Source: Desulfobacterales bacterium (GTDB lineage Bacteria; Desulfobacterota; DSM-4660; Desulfatiglandales; Desulfatiglandaceae). From it: DNA of 13,764 nucleotides. The notes below the pieces were generated by a model that was not told where the DNA came from, did not search any database, and saw nothing but the letters and a program-made list of their open reading frames with translations. The position numbers and the translations under genes were made by a program. Positions 1 to 6,119 of the stretch are shown here, piece after piece (within the stretch, counting starts at the first letter, position 1; each line of letters opens with the position of its first letter). The stretch covers positions 1 through 13,764 of the forward strand of contig JAMOVZ010000082.1 in the NCBI GenBank assembly GCA_027061865.1, read 5' to 3'.

Positions 1-993
1 GAGAAGAGGTTCAGGGACCTGGAAGACTTTGTCATCGTAAGGTCAAATGGCAGGCCGCTCTATGTGCTTTCAAACACGGTCGACGACATCCGCGACCGCA
101 TAACCCATGTGATCAGAGGCCAAGACGGCCTTGCCAATACCCCAAAGCAAATCCTTATCTACAAGGCCCTGGGAGCACCTATTCCCACATTTGCCCATAT
201 GCCTCTCACCCTCGATCCCAAAAGGGCCAAGATTTCCAAGCGGAGACACGGGGAAATAGTAGCTGTCCATTTCTACAAAGAGAAGGGTTTTCTCCCCTGG
301 GCCCTGGTAAACTTTCTAGTGCTCTTGGGCTGGTCCACTCCTGATTCCAAACAGATTTTCAGCAAGGAGGAGCTGATTGAGGCCTTCTCTTTGGAAGGCA
401 TCAACAGGGCCAATTCCATCTTTGATGTAAGAAAGGATGACCCCAAGTTCTTTACAGACCCAAAGGCCATTAGCATCAATGCACACTACATCAGAAACAT
501 GCCTCTTGAGGAGCTGGAGCCCTATGTGAGGGAGCATCTCCAAAAAGGAGGCCTGTGGAGGGAAGAATTTGCCAATGAGAAGCGGGAGTGGTTTCTCCAA
601 ACAGTTGACATGTTAAGGGCTCGGTACCATCTGCTAACAGATTTTGTGACCCTTGGAAGGCCTTATTTTTCTGATGAGTTCGGGATGGAACCAAAGGCCC
701 TGAAGAAGAACATCCTCAAGCATCCCCAGCTCAAGGATTGGTTCCCCATGATTGCAGAAAGACTCGAGGCGTTGGAAGAATTTGACCTTGAGGGGGTGGA
801 ACGGGTCATTCGGGGGGTGGCAGAGGAGTTGGGTGTTAAGGCAGGGGTGCTCATAAATGGCATCAGGACCGCGGTAACCGGCCAAGCTGTAGGCCCTGGG
901 CTTTTCGACATCCTGATCTGCCTTGGAAAGGAACGGGTAGTGAGGCGTCTTCGCCAGGCAGCAAGACTGTTTAATGAGGCATCATCAGAATAG
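1..993 (+). CDS. gltX: Glutamyl-tRNA synthetase, 5'-truncated by window edge
   Basis: This is a class I aminoacyl-tRNA synthetase that charges tRNA with glutamate in the cytoplasm. The reading frame is open from base 1 and enters from the left, so the GTG at 64 is not a real start. About 330 C-terminal residues are visible of a family that is usually 470-500. Seen directly: the stretch DFVIVRSNGRPLYVLSNTVD, then ITHVIRGQDGLANTPKQ, which is the typical GluRS catalytic-domain block, and a KISKR signature (bases 229-243) in place of the usual KMSKR or KLSKR. After it comes the helical anticodon-binding region, ending at TAG (991-993). The HIGH motif lies outside the window. Whether the enzyme is discriminating or also charges tRNA-Gln cannot be read from this part. 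The next gene's ribosome binding site begins inside the stop codon, which suggests cotranscription. Confidence 0.95.
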   Translation, partial: EKRFRDLEDFVIVRSNGRPLYVLSNTVDDIRDRITHVIRGQDGLANTPKQILIYKALGAPIPTFAHMPLTLDPKRAKISKRRHGEIVAVHFYKEKGFLPWALVNFLVLLGWSTPDSKQIFSKEELIEAFSLEGINRANSIFDVRKDDPKFFTDPKAISINAHYIRNMPLEELEPYVREHLQKGGLWREEFANEKREWFLQTVDMLRARYHLLTDFVTLGRPYFSDEFGMEPKALKKNILKHPQLKDWFPMIAERLEALEEFDLEGVERVIRGVAEELGVKAGVLINGIRTAVTGQAVGPGLFDILICLGKERVVRRLRQAARLFNEASSE

Positions 994-1006
994 GAGGTCA
1001 GTGGTT

Positions 1007-1354
1007 ATGGCAGGTGATTGTATCTTTTGCCAAATAATAAAAGGCGAAAAGCCTGCTGACTTTGTTTACAAAGATGACGCTGTCGTTGCCTTCAAAGACA
1101 TCAACCCCCATGCCCCCATTCATCTCTTGGTAGTGCCCCGAAAGCACATCAGGAGCATAAACGACCTGGAGGAAGAAGACCGCGGTCTTGTGGCTGAGAT
1201 AATTTACAGGGCACGCCAGATTGCGCAAGAGCAGGGGATAGGGAAGTCAGGCTACAAGCTTGTGTTCAATGTGGAACGGGGCGGAGGGCAGTATGTCTTT
1301 CACGTGCACCTCCACCTCCTCGGTGGCTGGAAGAATGGGTGGAAGAAAAAATAA
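1007..1354 (+). CDS. HIT-family protein (HinT-like nucleotide hydrolase)
   Basis: This 115-residue protein of the histidine triad superfamily belongs to a family of small cytoplasmic dimers that hydrolyse purine nucleoside phosphoramidates and related adenylates. The HIT motif reads HVHLHLLGG, with the triad at residues 99-103 after GGGQYVF, and Cys5-x2-Cys8 near the N-terminus matches the CIFC zinc-type motif common in Hint proteins. Length fits the family (110-120). An in-frame ATG at 974 overlaps gltX, but the ATG at 1007 is preferred: AGGAGG (992-997) sits 9 bases before it, and the product MAGDCIFCQIIKGE begins as Hint proteins do. The C-terminus is Lys-rich (GWKKK) rather than typical. 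It lies 13 bases after gltX, so it probably shares its transcript. The physiological substrate is unknown. Confidence 0.93.
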   Translation: MAGDCIFCQIIKGEKPADFVYKDDAVVAFKDINPHAPIHLLVVPRKHIRSINDLEEEDRGLVAEIIYRARQIAQEQGIGKSGYKLVFNVERGGGQYVFHVHLHLLGGWKNGWKKK

Positions 1355-1370
1355 TCTTCCCTGTTTTGCC

Positions 1371-1398
1371 TTGACGCAAACAGGCGTTTCAGTATAAA
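1371..1398 (+). promoter_or_regulatory. Candidate sigma70 promoter for efp-epmA
   Basis: TTGACG (1371-1376) and TATAAA (1393-1398) are separated by 16 bases, close to the sigma70 consensus. They lie in the spacer after the HIT gene and would start a transcript near 1405 with a leader of about 150 bases before efp. Assigned by eye only; no start site is known. Confidence 0.5.
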
Positions 1399-1466
1399 TG
1401 GGTTCGCCGGTATTCAAATTGCCTGGGCTTGGTTTTTCCATTGCTGCTCTATCACATTGGTGCTCA

Positions 1467-1536
1467 GCTAATCTCCTGAGGACCTTTTCACAGGGGAGGC
1501 GAGGCCCCTATTTAAAAAGGGGATGAGGGGATTAGC
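1467..1536. repeat. Fold-back (REP/MITE-like) element in the efp leader
   Basis: The outer arms GCTAATCTCCT (1467-1477) and AGGGGATTAGC (1526-1536) pair over 11 positions with one G-U wobble. Inside, CCCCT (1505-1509) can pair either with AGGGG upstream (1492-1496) or with AGGGG downstream (1518-1522), so two inner hairpins exclude each other. No T-run follows, so it is not an ordinary intrinsic terminator. It could be a dispersed palindromic repeat or a structured mRNA leader for efp. A genome-wide copy count would decide. Confidence 0.5.
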
Positions 1537-1558
1537 GTAATTCAAAATAGGAGTTGTT

Positions 1559-2122
1559 ATGTACACGGCAAGCGATCTTAGGAAGGGGCTGAAGATTCAG
1601 ATAGACAATGAGCCTTATATCATAATTGATTTTGAATTCTCCAAACCAGGCAAGGGTCAAGCCCTTTACCGGTGCAAATTGAAAAACATGATGACAGGGA
1701 TCATCATTGACAGGACCTACCGCTCAGGCGACACCTTCCAGCCAGCAGACTTGGAGGAGCGCACCATGCAGTTCCTCTACAGCCAGGACAACGAATACTG
1801 CTTTATGGATGTCCAAACCTATGACCAAGTGTTTCTCACGGAAGAGCAAGTGGGAGAAGCAAAAAATTTCCTCACAGACAACCTGGAGGTGCAAATACTT
1901 TTTTTCCAAAACAAGCCAATTGGCATAACACTGCCCAATTTTGTGGACCTAACCGTCATTAAGGCTGAGCCATGGGCAAAGGGCGACTCGGTCACTGGAG
2001 ACAAAAAACCCGTCACCGTTGAGACAGGCTATACCCTGCAAGCCCCCCCCTTTATTAACGAGGGCGAGCGCATTACCGTGGATACGAGAACCGGTCAATA
2101 TGTCACCCGCGTCAAGGAATAA
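1559..2122 (+). CDS. efp: Elongation factor P
   Basis: This 187-residue translation factor binds between the P and E sites of the ribosome and relieves stalling at consecutive prolines. Length is the family norm. The N-terminal KOW-like domain carries the loop FSKPGKGQ, in which Lys32 corresponds to the beta-lysylated Lys34 of Escherichia coli EF-P. The central OB domain contains PIGITLPNFVDLTVIKAEP and the C-terminal OB domain ends with VDTRTGQYVTRVKE. The ATG at 1559 follows AGGAG (1549-1553) with a 5-base gap. The next gene, epmA, starts inside the last 23 bases of efp, so factor and modifying enzyme are translationally linked. Beta-lysylation also needs EpmB, a lysine 2,3-aminomutase, which is not in this window. 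Confidence 0.97.
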   Translation: MYTASDLRKGLKIQIDNEPYIIIDFEFSKPGKGQALYRCKLKNMMTGIIIDRTYRSGDTFQPADLEERTMQFLYSQDNEYCFMDVQTYDQVFLTEEQVGEAKNFLTDNLEVQILFFQNKPIGITLPNFVDLTVIKAEPWAKGDSVTGDKKPVTVETGYTLQAPPFINEGERITVDTRTGQYVTRVKE

Positions 2123-3014
2123 GGACGCCCTCAAGCTCAGAGCATCCATCATTCAATCCATACGGGAATTTTTCATAGCCCATGATTATCTGGAGGTTGA
2201 TACCCCCTATCTGCTTTCAACCGTAATCCCCGAGGCACACATAGACCCAATCGAGGCAGAGGGTAGATTCCTGCACACCTCGCCTGAGCTGTGCATGAAG
2301 ATGTTGCTGGCCCAAGGGTTTCACAAGATATTCCAAATCTGCCGATGTTTTAGAAAAGGGGAGCGGGGTGTCAGGCACTTGCCCGAGTTCACCATGCTTG
2401 AGTGGTATAGGGCAGGAGTTGACTATAAAGCTATAATGGAAGAGTGCGAGCGCATGGTCAAGTTTGTGGCAGGAAGAGTGGGGCCAGGAAGTGAGATTCC
2501 ATATGCCGGATCCCAGGTAATGCTCTCTGGCCCATGGGAAAGAATGACCGTGGAAGAGGCCTTTGAGCGCTATTCAAATGCCTCACTGGAGGATGCCCTT
2601 GGGCAGGGAAAGTTTGATGAACTGATGGTGGCACAAATTGAGCCACGTCTTGGGTTGAAAAGGCCATGCTTTATTCATGATTACCCAGCAAGCATGGCCG
2701 CCCTGGCAAGGCTCTGTGCAGACGATCCCAAGTACTGTGAGCGTTTTGAACTCTATATTGCAGGGCTAGAGTTAGCGAATGGATTTTCAGAGCTAAATGA
2801 TTCCGTAGAGCAGAGGAAGAGATTTCTAAAGGAGCAGGGGGCTCGCAAGGCAGCGGGAAAGCCGTGCTCGCCAATGCCTGAGAAGTTTCTGGCCTCTTTG
2901 GGGCAAATGCCAGAGGCAGGAGGGGTGGCTCTTGGTGTCGACAGGCTGGTCATGCTCATGGCAGGAGCGCAGGAGATAGACCACGTGGTTTTTTTTAGTC
3001 CCGAAGAGGTTTAG
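2100..3014 (+). CDS. epmA: EF-P--(R)-beta-lysine ligase (EpmA/PoxA/GenX)
   Basis: This is a paralogue of the class II lysyl-tRNA synthetase catalytic core that attaches (R)-beta-lysine to the conserved lysine of EF-P. The 304-residue product lacks the N-terminal anticodon-binding domain of LysRS, as expected for EpmA (E. coli protein about 325). Seen directly: motif 2 region FQICRCFRKGE...HLPEFTMLEWYR (about residues 78-104), the ELYIAGLELANGFSELND block (217-234), and motif 3 GGVALGVDRLVML (274-286). The Ala in GVALG is the position reported to separate EpmA from LysRS, which has Gly there. The ATG at 2100 is chosen because the product begins just before the family's conserved helix (LRASIIQSIREFF); an in-frame ATG at 2019 would overlap efp by a further 81 bases. 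No strong ribosome binding site precedes 2100, consistent with coupling to efp translation. Confidence 0.93.
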   Translation: MSPASRNKDALKLRASIIQSIREFFIAHDYLEVDTPYLLSTVIPEAHIDPIEAEGRFLHTSPELCMKMLLAQGFHKIFQICRCFRKGERGVRHLPEFTMLEWYRAGVDYKAIMEECERMVKFVAGRVGPGSEIPYAGSQVMLSGPWERMTVEEAFERYSNASLEDALGQGKFDELMVAQIEPRLGLKRPCFIHDYPASMAALARLCADDPKYCERFELYIAGLELANGFSELNDSVEQRKRFLKEQGARKAAGKPCSPMPEKFLASLGQMPEAGGVALGVDRLVMLMAGAQEIDHVVFFSPEEV

Positions 3015-3042
3015 GCAGACACTTTGCTTTGCCACAATAGTC

Positions 3043-3071
3043 TTGATTGAACGTCCATATAAGGGTATAAA
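3043..3071 (+). promoter_or_regulatory. Candidate sigma70 promoter for the J-domain/nitroreductase operon
   Basis: TTGATT (3043-3048) and TATAAA (3066-3071) are 17 bases apart, the optimal sigma70 spacing. Transcription would begin near 3078, just ahead of an AGGAGG ribosome binding site at 3086-3091. That places the start signals close to a TTG at 3096, not to the ATG of the long frame at 3139. Confidence 0.55.
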
Positions 3072-3138
3072 TGAGGGGCCGGAACAGGAGGGATCTTGAG
3101 CAGTAAGAGGGCAGCAGATTTGGAGATCATTACGAGTT

Positions 3139-3897
3139 ATGGAGAGGAATTCCACATACAGTCCCCAGGTGAGGAATGGAAAAAACGGCAGAGCCAAGGC
3201 CAGATGCCTTGCCTGCGGGACCGAGGAGATGAGAGGAGGGCGGCGCTATTGCTCAAAGGAATGCCGCAGCCAGATCAATTGGGTCCTCTCTCTCTCAAAG
3301 GGGCTTTTAAAGACATTTAATGCCCGATATGCTGCCTTTTCCTTCACAGATGAATATGTCCTCCTGGATGTCCTTCCCGCCTGGTCCAAGGATATCTCAA
3401 GGTTCATTTGCAGGAGGACTCCTGGCAGAAAACCTGCTGAGGACCTGAAAGATTTGATACTTTCCTCGGGGGAGGAGTGGTACGCATTGTTAAGCAATAG
3501 AAGTTCGAGAAGCTATGCCACCCTTGTCCTTTTGAGGAAAAACCACACAGACCAGGTAGACCCTTCCCAGATCATGCCTAACAGGCTCACCAAGCCCCGA
3601 TTTTCCAGGGAGCAAAGGGAGCACATGAAGATCCTCAAACTTACCCACAAAGACCTCTTTCCAAATGGCTTGGGCCGGGCTGGAGACACCCAGCATAAGA
3701 TCAAATTAGCTTACAGGAGGATGGCCAAGATCTACCACCCTGACAAGGGTGGAGACGAAGAAAAGTTTAAGGCCCTCAATGAGGCGCACCAGCAAATGCT
3801 CATGTGGGCGGAGAATCCTCAATTTACTTGCAGAAAGGCCCTGGAGGGCTGCTGGTCTTATGATGGGGCCGCAAACAGGTGGGCCCCTCCGCTGTAA
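3139..3897 (+). CDS. Zinc-finger and J-domain protein, N-terminus uncertain
   Basis: The 252-residue product has an N-terminal Cys4 finger (C23-x2-C26, C38-x3-C42, in GGRRYCSKECR). A middle region of unknown function with aromatic and hydrophobic strands follows (about 50-135, including FNARYAAFSFTDEYVLLDVLP). The C-terminal J-domain (about 160-225) has the diagnostic HPD at 200-202 followed by KGGDEEKFKALNEAH. J-domains stimulate the ATPase of Hsp70/DnaK. The Gly/Phe linker and CxxCxGxG repeats of true DnaJ are absent, so this is a class III type co-chaperone, probably delivering a specific client. The ATG at 3139 has only a modest GGAGAT upstream; better start signals lie at 3086-3098 in another reading frame (see findings). 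The client and biological role are not recognisable. It precedes an unknown small gene and a nitroreductase. Confidence 0.75.
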   Translation: MERNSTYSPQVRNGKNGRAKARCLACGTEEMRGGRRYCSKECRSQINWVLSLSKGLLKTFNARYAAFSFTDEYVLLDVLPAWSKDISRFICRRTPGRKPAEDLKDLILSSGEEWYALLSNRSSRSYATLVLLRKNHTDQVDPSQIMPNRLTKPRFSREQREHMKILKLTHKDLFPNGLGRAGDTQHKIKLAYRRMAKIYHPDKGGDEEKFKALNEAHQQMLMWAENPQFTCRKALEGCWSYDGAANRWAPPL

Positions 3898-3918
3898 GGC
3901 GTCAAGGGAGTGAATACC

Positions 3919-4161
3919 ATGCCGACCCTCTGGTACGCATTGTTTAAGGCCGAGCTTTGCAGAATAAGGCAGACCCGAGAGGGCAAACTGGTATGTGAGG
4001 TATGGCGTGACGGAAGTTGGGTCAAGGGGCCCGACTTTGCCGAAATTGATTTTACGGGCAGGATGATAATGGAAGACGAGGCGAGGGAGTGGATAAAGGC
4101 CAAATTCAGGCAGAAGAGGATAAAGTCCCCTGCGCCTGAAAAACCCATACTGCGAGGTTAG
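3919..4161 (+). CDS. Hypothetical protein, 80 residues
   Basis: I do not recognise a family. The product, MPTLWYALFKAELCRIRQTREG..., is a small soluble protein with no signal peptide or membrane segment. Its N-terminal half looks like a short beta-rich module (residues 1-45, with LVCEVWRDGSWVKGPDF), followed by an amphipathic helix (DEAREWIKAKFRQKR) and a basic, Pro-containing tail. The ATG at 3919 is preferred over the in-frame GTG at 3910 because AAGGGAG (3904-3910) is spaced 8 bases from it. It is 21 bases after the J-domain gene and 5 bases before the nitroreductase, so it is almost certainly cotranscribed. Both spacing and codon use argue that it is real. Confidence 0.7.
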   Translation: MPTLWYALFKAELCRIRQTREGKLVCEVWRDGSWVKGPDFAEIDFTGRMIMEDEAREWIKAKFRQKRIKSPAPEKPILRG

Positions 4162-4166
4162 AGGCA

Positions 4167-4670
4167 ATGGAGACTTTGGAAGCAATCCGGACCAGGAGGA
4201 GCATCAGGAGGTTTACCCCTGATCCTATTGATGACGAGACCATTGACAAGATTTTGGAGATGGCCGCATGGGCCCCTTCGGGGCGAAATAACCAGCCCTG
4301 GCGCTTTGTGGTGGTGCGCGACCCCCAGCTTAAACAAGAGCTTGCCCAGCAGACCAAATATTCTAGAATTATTGAAAATGCCCCCGTATGCATCGCTGTG
4401 TTCCTGGAAAACGAGGCAAGCTATGACAGGGTAAAGGACATCCAGGCCATAGGTGCGTGCCTCCAAAACATGCTCCTTGCCATTCATGCCATGGGGCTTG
4501 GGGCGGTGTGGCTGGGAGAGATCCTCAAAAATAGAGAAAAGGTGGAGAAGCTTCTTGGAGTTCCAGAGTCGTGCGAGTTAATGGCAGTTGTAGCGGTTGG
4601 AAAGCCCGCCGAGAAAAAGAAGCGAGGCACAAGAAACCCCATAGAACAAGTCATTCTTTCCAGGAAGTAA
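4167..4670 (+). CDS. Nitroreductase-family FMN protein
   Basis: This is a short (167-residue) member of the nitroreductase superfamily, whose members are homodimeric FMN flavoproteins that reduce nitro groups, quinones or other acceptors with NAD(P)H. Seen directly: the N-terminal signature AIRTRRSIRRF (phosphate-binding arginines about residues 8-16), PSGRNNQPWRF (37-47), and the C-terminal FMN block AIGACLQNMLLAIHAMGLGAVWLG (94-117). The AVWLG ending is characteristic of small oxygen-insensitive members. Start at 4167 lies 5 bases after the previous stop, with GAGG overlapping that stop. Substrate cannot be predicted from the sequence. It is the last gene before the convergent junction with flagellin. 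Confidence 0.92.
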   Translation: METLEAIRTRRSIRRFTPDPIDDETIDKILEMAAWAPSGRNNQPWRFVVVRDPQLKQELAQQTKYSRIIENAPVCIAVFLENEASYDRVKDIQAIGACLQNMLLAIHAMGLGAVWLGEILKNREKVEKLLGVPESCELMAVVAVGKPAEKKKRGTRNPIEQVILSRK

Positions 4671-4736
4671 CTGGCACCTGTTTCACCTTGGGGGAAGTTT
4701 AGTAAGTAATGAAAAAGGGAGAAAAAAGCAATTTTC

Positions 4737-4769
4737 ATTGATAAGATTGATAAGAATACGTATTCTTAT
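4737..4769. repeat. Tandem 9-base repeat running into a 20-base palindrome
   Basis: ATTGATAAG occurs twice in direct tandem (4737-4745, 4746-4754). The second copy runs into a perfect 20-base palindrome at 4750-4769 centred on TACGTA. Complementary AAGTAAT (4704-4710) and ATTACTT (4786-4792) flank it, so the whole stretch can fold into a larger imperfect hairpin. It lies 80 bases past the nitroreductase stop. It could act as a protein-binding operator, a transcript 3'-end structure or the core of a repeat element. Confidence 0.6.
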
Positions 4770-4772
4770 TCT

Positions 4773-4882
4773 GAACTCTTCACTTATTACTTCTAACTCC
4801 TGACCCGCTTGAGGCGGGCAAGCTTCTATTCCCTTTTTCCTGCCTCCTGTCTACTTCCTCCTGTCTTCTGACTTCCTTCAGG
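4773..4882. repeat. Degenerate heptamer repeats flanking a GC hairpin
   Basis: Two blocks read in a 7-base register. Block 1 (4773-4807): GAACTCT, TCACTTA, TTACTTC, TAACTCC, TGACCCG. Block 2 (4841-4875): TGCCTCC, TGTCTAC, TTCCTCC, TGTCTTC, TGACTTC. Together they follow roughly TNNCTNC. Between them is the hairpin CCCGC-TTGAG-GCGGG (4804-4818) followed by a pyrimidine stretch (TTCTATTCCCTTTTT), which might end the nitroreductase transcript. No coding potential is seen. Function unknown. Confidence 0.5.
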
Positions 4883-4884
4883 AC

Positions 4885-4919
4885 AAAAAACCCCGCCTCC
4901 CGGGGTAAGGGAGACGGGG
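4885..4919 (-). terminator. Intrinsic terminator of flagellin
   Basis: Read on the minus strand, CCCCGTCTCCC (4919-4909) pairs with GGGAGGCGGGG (4901-4891). This gives an 11-base stem with a single A-C type mismatch and a 7-base loop, followed at once by TTTTTT (4890-4885). This is a textbook rho-independent terminator about 30 bases past the flagellin stop codon. Confidence 0.85.
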
Positions 4920-4947
4920 GTTAGGGGGTTTGTTGGGGGTTGAGGGG
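4916..4947 (+). other. Four-tract G-quadruplex motif
   Basis: On the plus strand, G-tracts of 5, 5, 5 and 4 bases (4916-4920, 4924-4928, 4935-4939, 4944-4947) are separated by loops of 3, 6 and 4 bases. This meets the strict G-quadruplex pattern and allows four stacked tetrads. It abuts the flagellin stop codon and overlaps one arm of the terminator. The G-rich strand is the template for flagellin and the coding sense for any read-through from the nitroreductase operon. Confidence 0.7.
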
Positions 4948-6075
4948 TTAACCAAAGAGCGCCAACACCTGTTGTGGCGCCATATTGGCCTGGGCAAGCA
5001 TGGCCGTACCAGCCTGCAGCAGAATCTGGTTCTTGGTAAACACGGTCATTTCGAAGGCCATGTCCACATCCCTGATCACCGACTCAGAAGCGGAATAGTT
5101 CTCAATGGTTACCGAGATGTTGGCAGAAGCATAGCTCAGCCTGCTCATGTAAGCGCCCATGTCGCCCATCACTTCAGTGAGGTCATCCACTGCTGAATCG
5201 ATAATGTCTAAGGCAAGCTGGGCGTTGCTCTTGCTGGTGAGGTCTATGTCGCTCACAAAGACCGTTCCGCTCCCGTTCGCAGTTGCGCCTATGGCATCGG
5301 TGTTAAGATCGCCGAAATCCACACTGGCGATCCTATCGTTGGAAGTGTTTTTGTCTCCAATCTGGAAGTCACCGCCAGAGCCCGAAGAAACCGTAAAAGT
5401 GTCGCTGTTCAGGTCTCCGGGGGCATAATCAGAGGTGAGTTTGAGCTTTATGCCAAGGGCGTCGAAGTTTACGATTTGAGCTCCAGTCTCCAGATCTTCA
5501 ATCGTCTGGGTTATGTCCCCATTAGTGATGGTCACGTCCCCACTGTCGTCAGTGATGGTATAAGTGCCTGCTGAAGCGCCATCCAGGATGATCCCTGATG
5601 TCGTGAGGCCGTCACCGCTGTCTATAGAATGAGTGCTTACATAGTCGCCGTAGTGGCCGTTGATCAGGTTGGCTCCCTGGTACCTGGTGCTATTGGCGAT
5701 ACGGTCGATTTCCAGGATGAGGGCCTGGGCCTCGTCGTCCAGCTTGGTCCGGTCGGTGTCGGATACGTTGTCAGAGGCTGCCTGGGTGGCCAGCTCTTTC
5801 AACCTCTCCAAAATGCCTTGGATTTCTCCGGCAGCACCTTCTGCCACCTGGACTACTGATGTGGCCTCAGTAATGTTCCTTTGGGCCACATAAAGGGCCC
5901 TGATGGATGTCCTGAACCTGTTCGCAATGGCCAGTCCGGCTGCGTCATCATTTGCATGATTAATTCTATAACCAGATGAAAGCCTCTCCAAACTCTTCTG
6001 GAGATTCTGGTCAGTTCTTGTCAGATGCCTGTGAGAAATTAATGCTGCGATGTTGGTGTTGATTCTAAGTCCCAT
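4948..6075 (-). CDS. fliC: Flagellin
   Basis: This is the structural subunit of the flagellar filament, exported by the flagellar type III apparatus and polymerised at the tip. The 375-residue product has conserved N-terminal D0/D1 helices (MGLRINTNIAAL, then ERLSSGYRINHANDDAAGLAIA at 30-51) and C-terminal D1/D0 helices (NYSASESVIRDVDMAFE, then LLQAGTAMLAQANMAPQQVLALFG). The D1 segment LERLKELATQAA (89-100) matches the TLR5-recognised pattern of enteric flagellins. The central region (about 145-285) is rich in Ser, Thr, Gly and Asp, with almost no Cys or Trp, and is the likely surface-exposed and glycosylated part. The ATG at 6075 follows AAGGAGGA with a 5-6 base gap. It has its own sigma28-like promoter and terminator, so it forms a transcription unit downstream of three glycosyltransferase genes. 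Confidence 0.97.
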   Translation of the reverse strand: MGLRINTNIAALISHRHLTRTDQNLQKSLERLSSGYRINHANDDAAGLAIANRFRTSIRALYVAQRNITEATSVVQVAEGAAGEIQGILERLKELATQAASDNVSDTDRTKLDDEAQALILEIDRIANSTRYQGANLINGHYGDYVSTHSIDSGDGLTTSGIILDGASAGTYTITDDSGDVTITNGDITQTIEDLETGAQIVNFDALGIKLKLTSDYAPGDLNSDTFTVSSGSGGDFQIGDKNTSNDRIASVDFGDLNTDAIGATANGSGTVFVSDIDLTSKSNAQLALDIIDSAVDDLTEVMGDMGAYMSRLSYASANISVTIENYSASESVIRDVDMAFEMTVFTKNQILLQAGTAMLAQANMAPQQVLALFG

Positions 6076-6082
6076 AGCTTAT

Positions 6083-6090
6083 CCTCCTTG
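6083..6090 (-). promoter_or_regulatory. Flagellin ribosome binding site with overlapping CsrA-type site
   Basis: On the minus strand CAAGGAGG (6090-6083) is both a strong Shine-Dalgarno sequence and an exact match to the CsrA pattern CANGGANG. Binding of a CsrA-family protein here would block ribosomes, as known for the hag leader of Bacillus subtilis. The site is visible; regulation is inferred. Confidence 0.55.
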
Positions 6091-6119
6091 ATCTTCGTTC
6101 TTGTGTTGCAGGCCTCGTT

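Noticed and set aside
64..66. GTG at 64 as the start of gltX
   Set aside because: The frame is open to base 1 and the residues before it match GluRS, so the gene simply enters from the left.
974..976. ATG at 974 as start of the HIT protein
   Set aside because: It would overlap gltX and adds unrelated residues; ATG 1007 has AGGAGG at correct spacing and gives a normal HIT N-terminus.
3706..4185. 159-codon minus-strand open frame
   Set aside because: It lies antisense to the J-domain and 80-residue genes and has no start signals or recognisable domain.
4737..4882. CRISPR array or tRNA in the junction
   Set aside because: Repeats are 7-9 bases, degenerate and without unique spacers; no cloverleaf can be drawn.
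4948..6075. TLR5 motif as a sign of a pathogen
   Set aside because: The D1 segment is a structural feature shared by many environmental flagellins and says nothing about host association.
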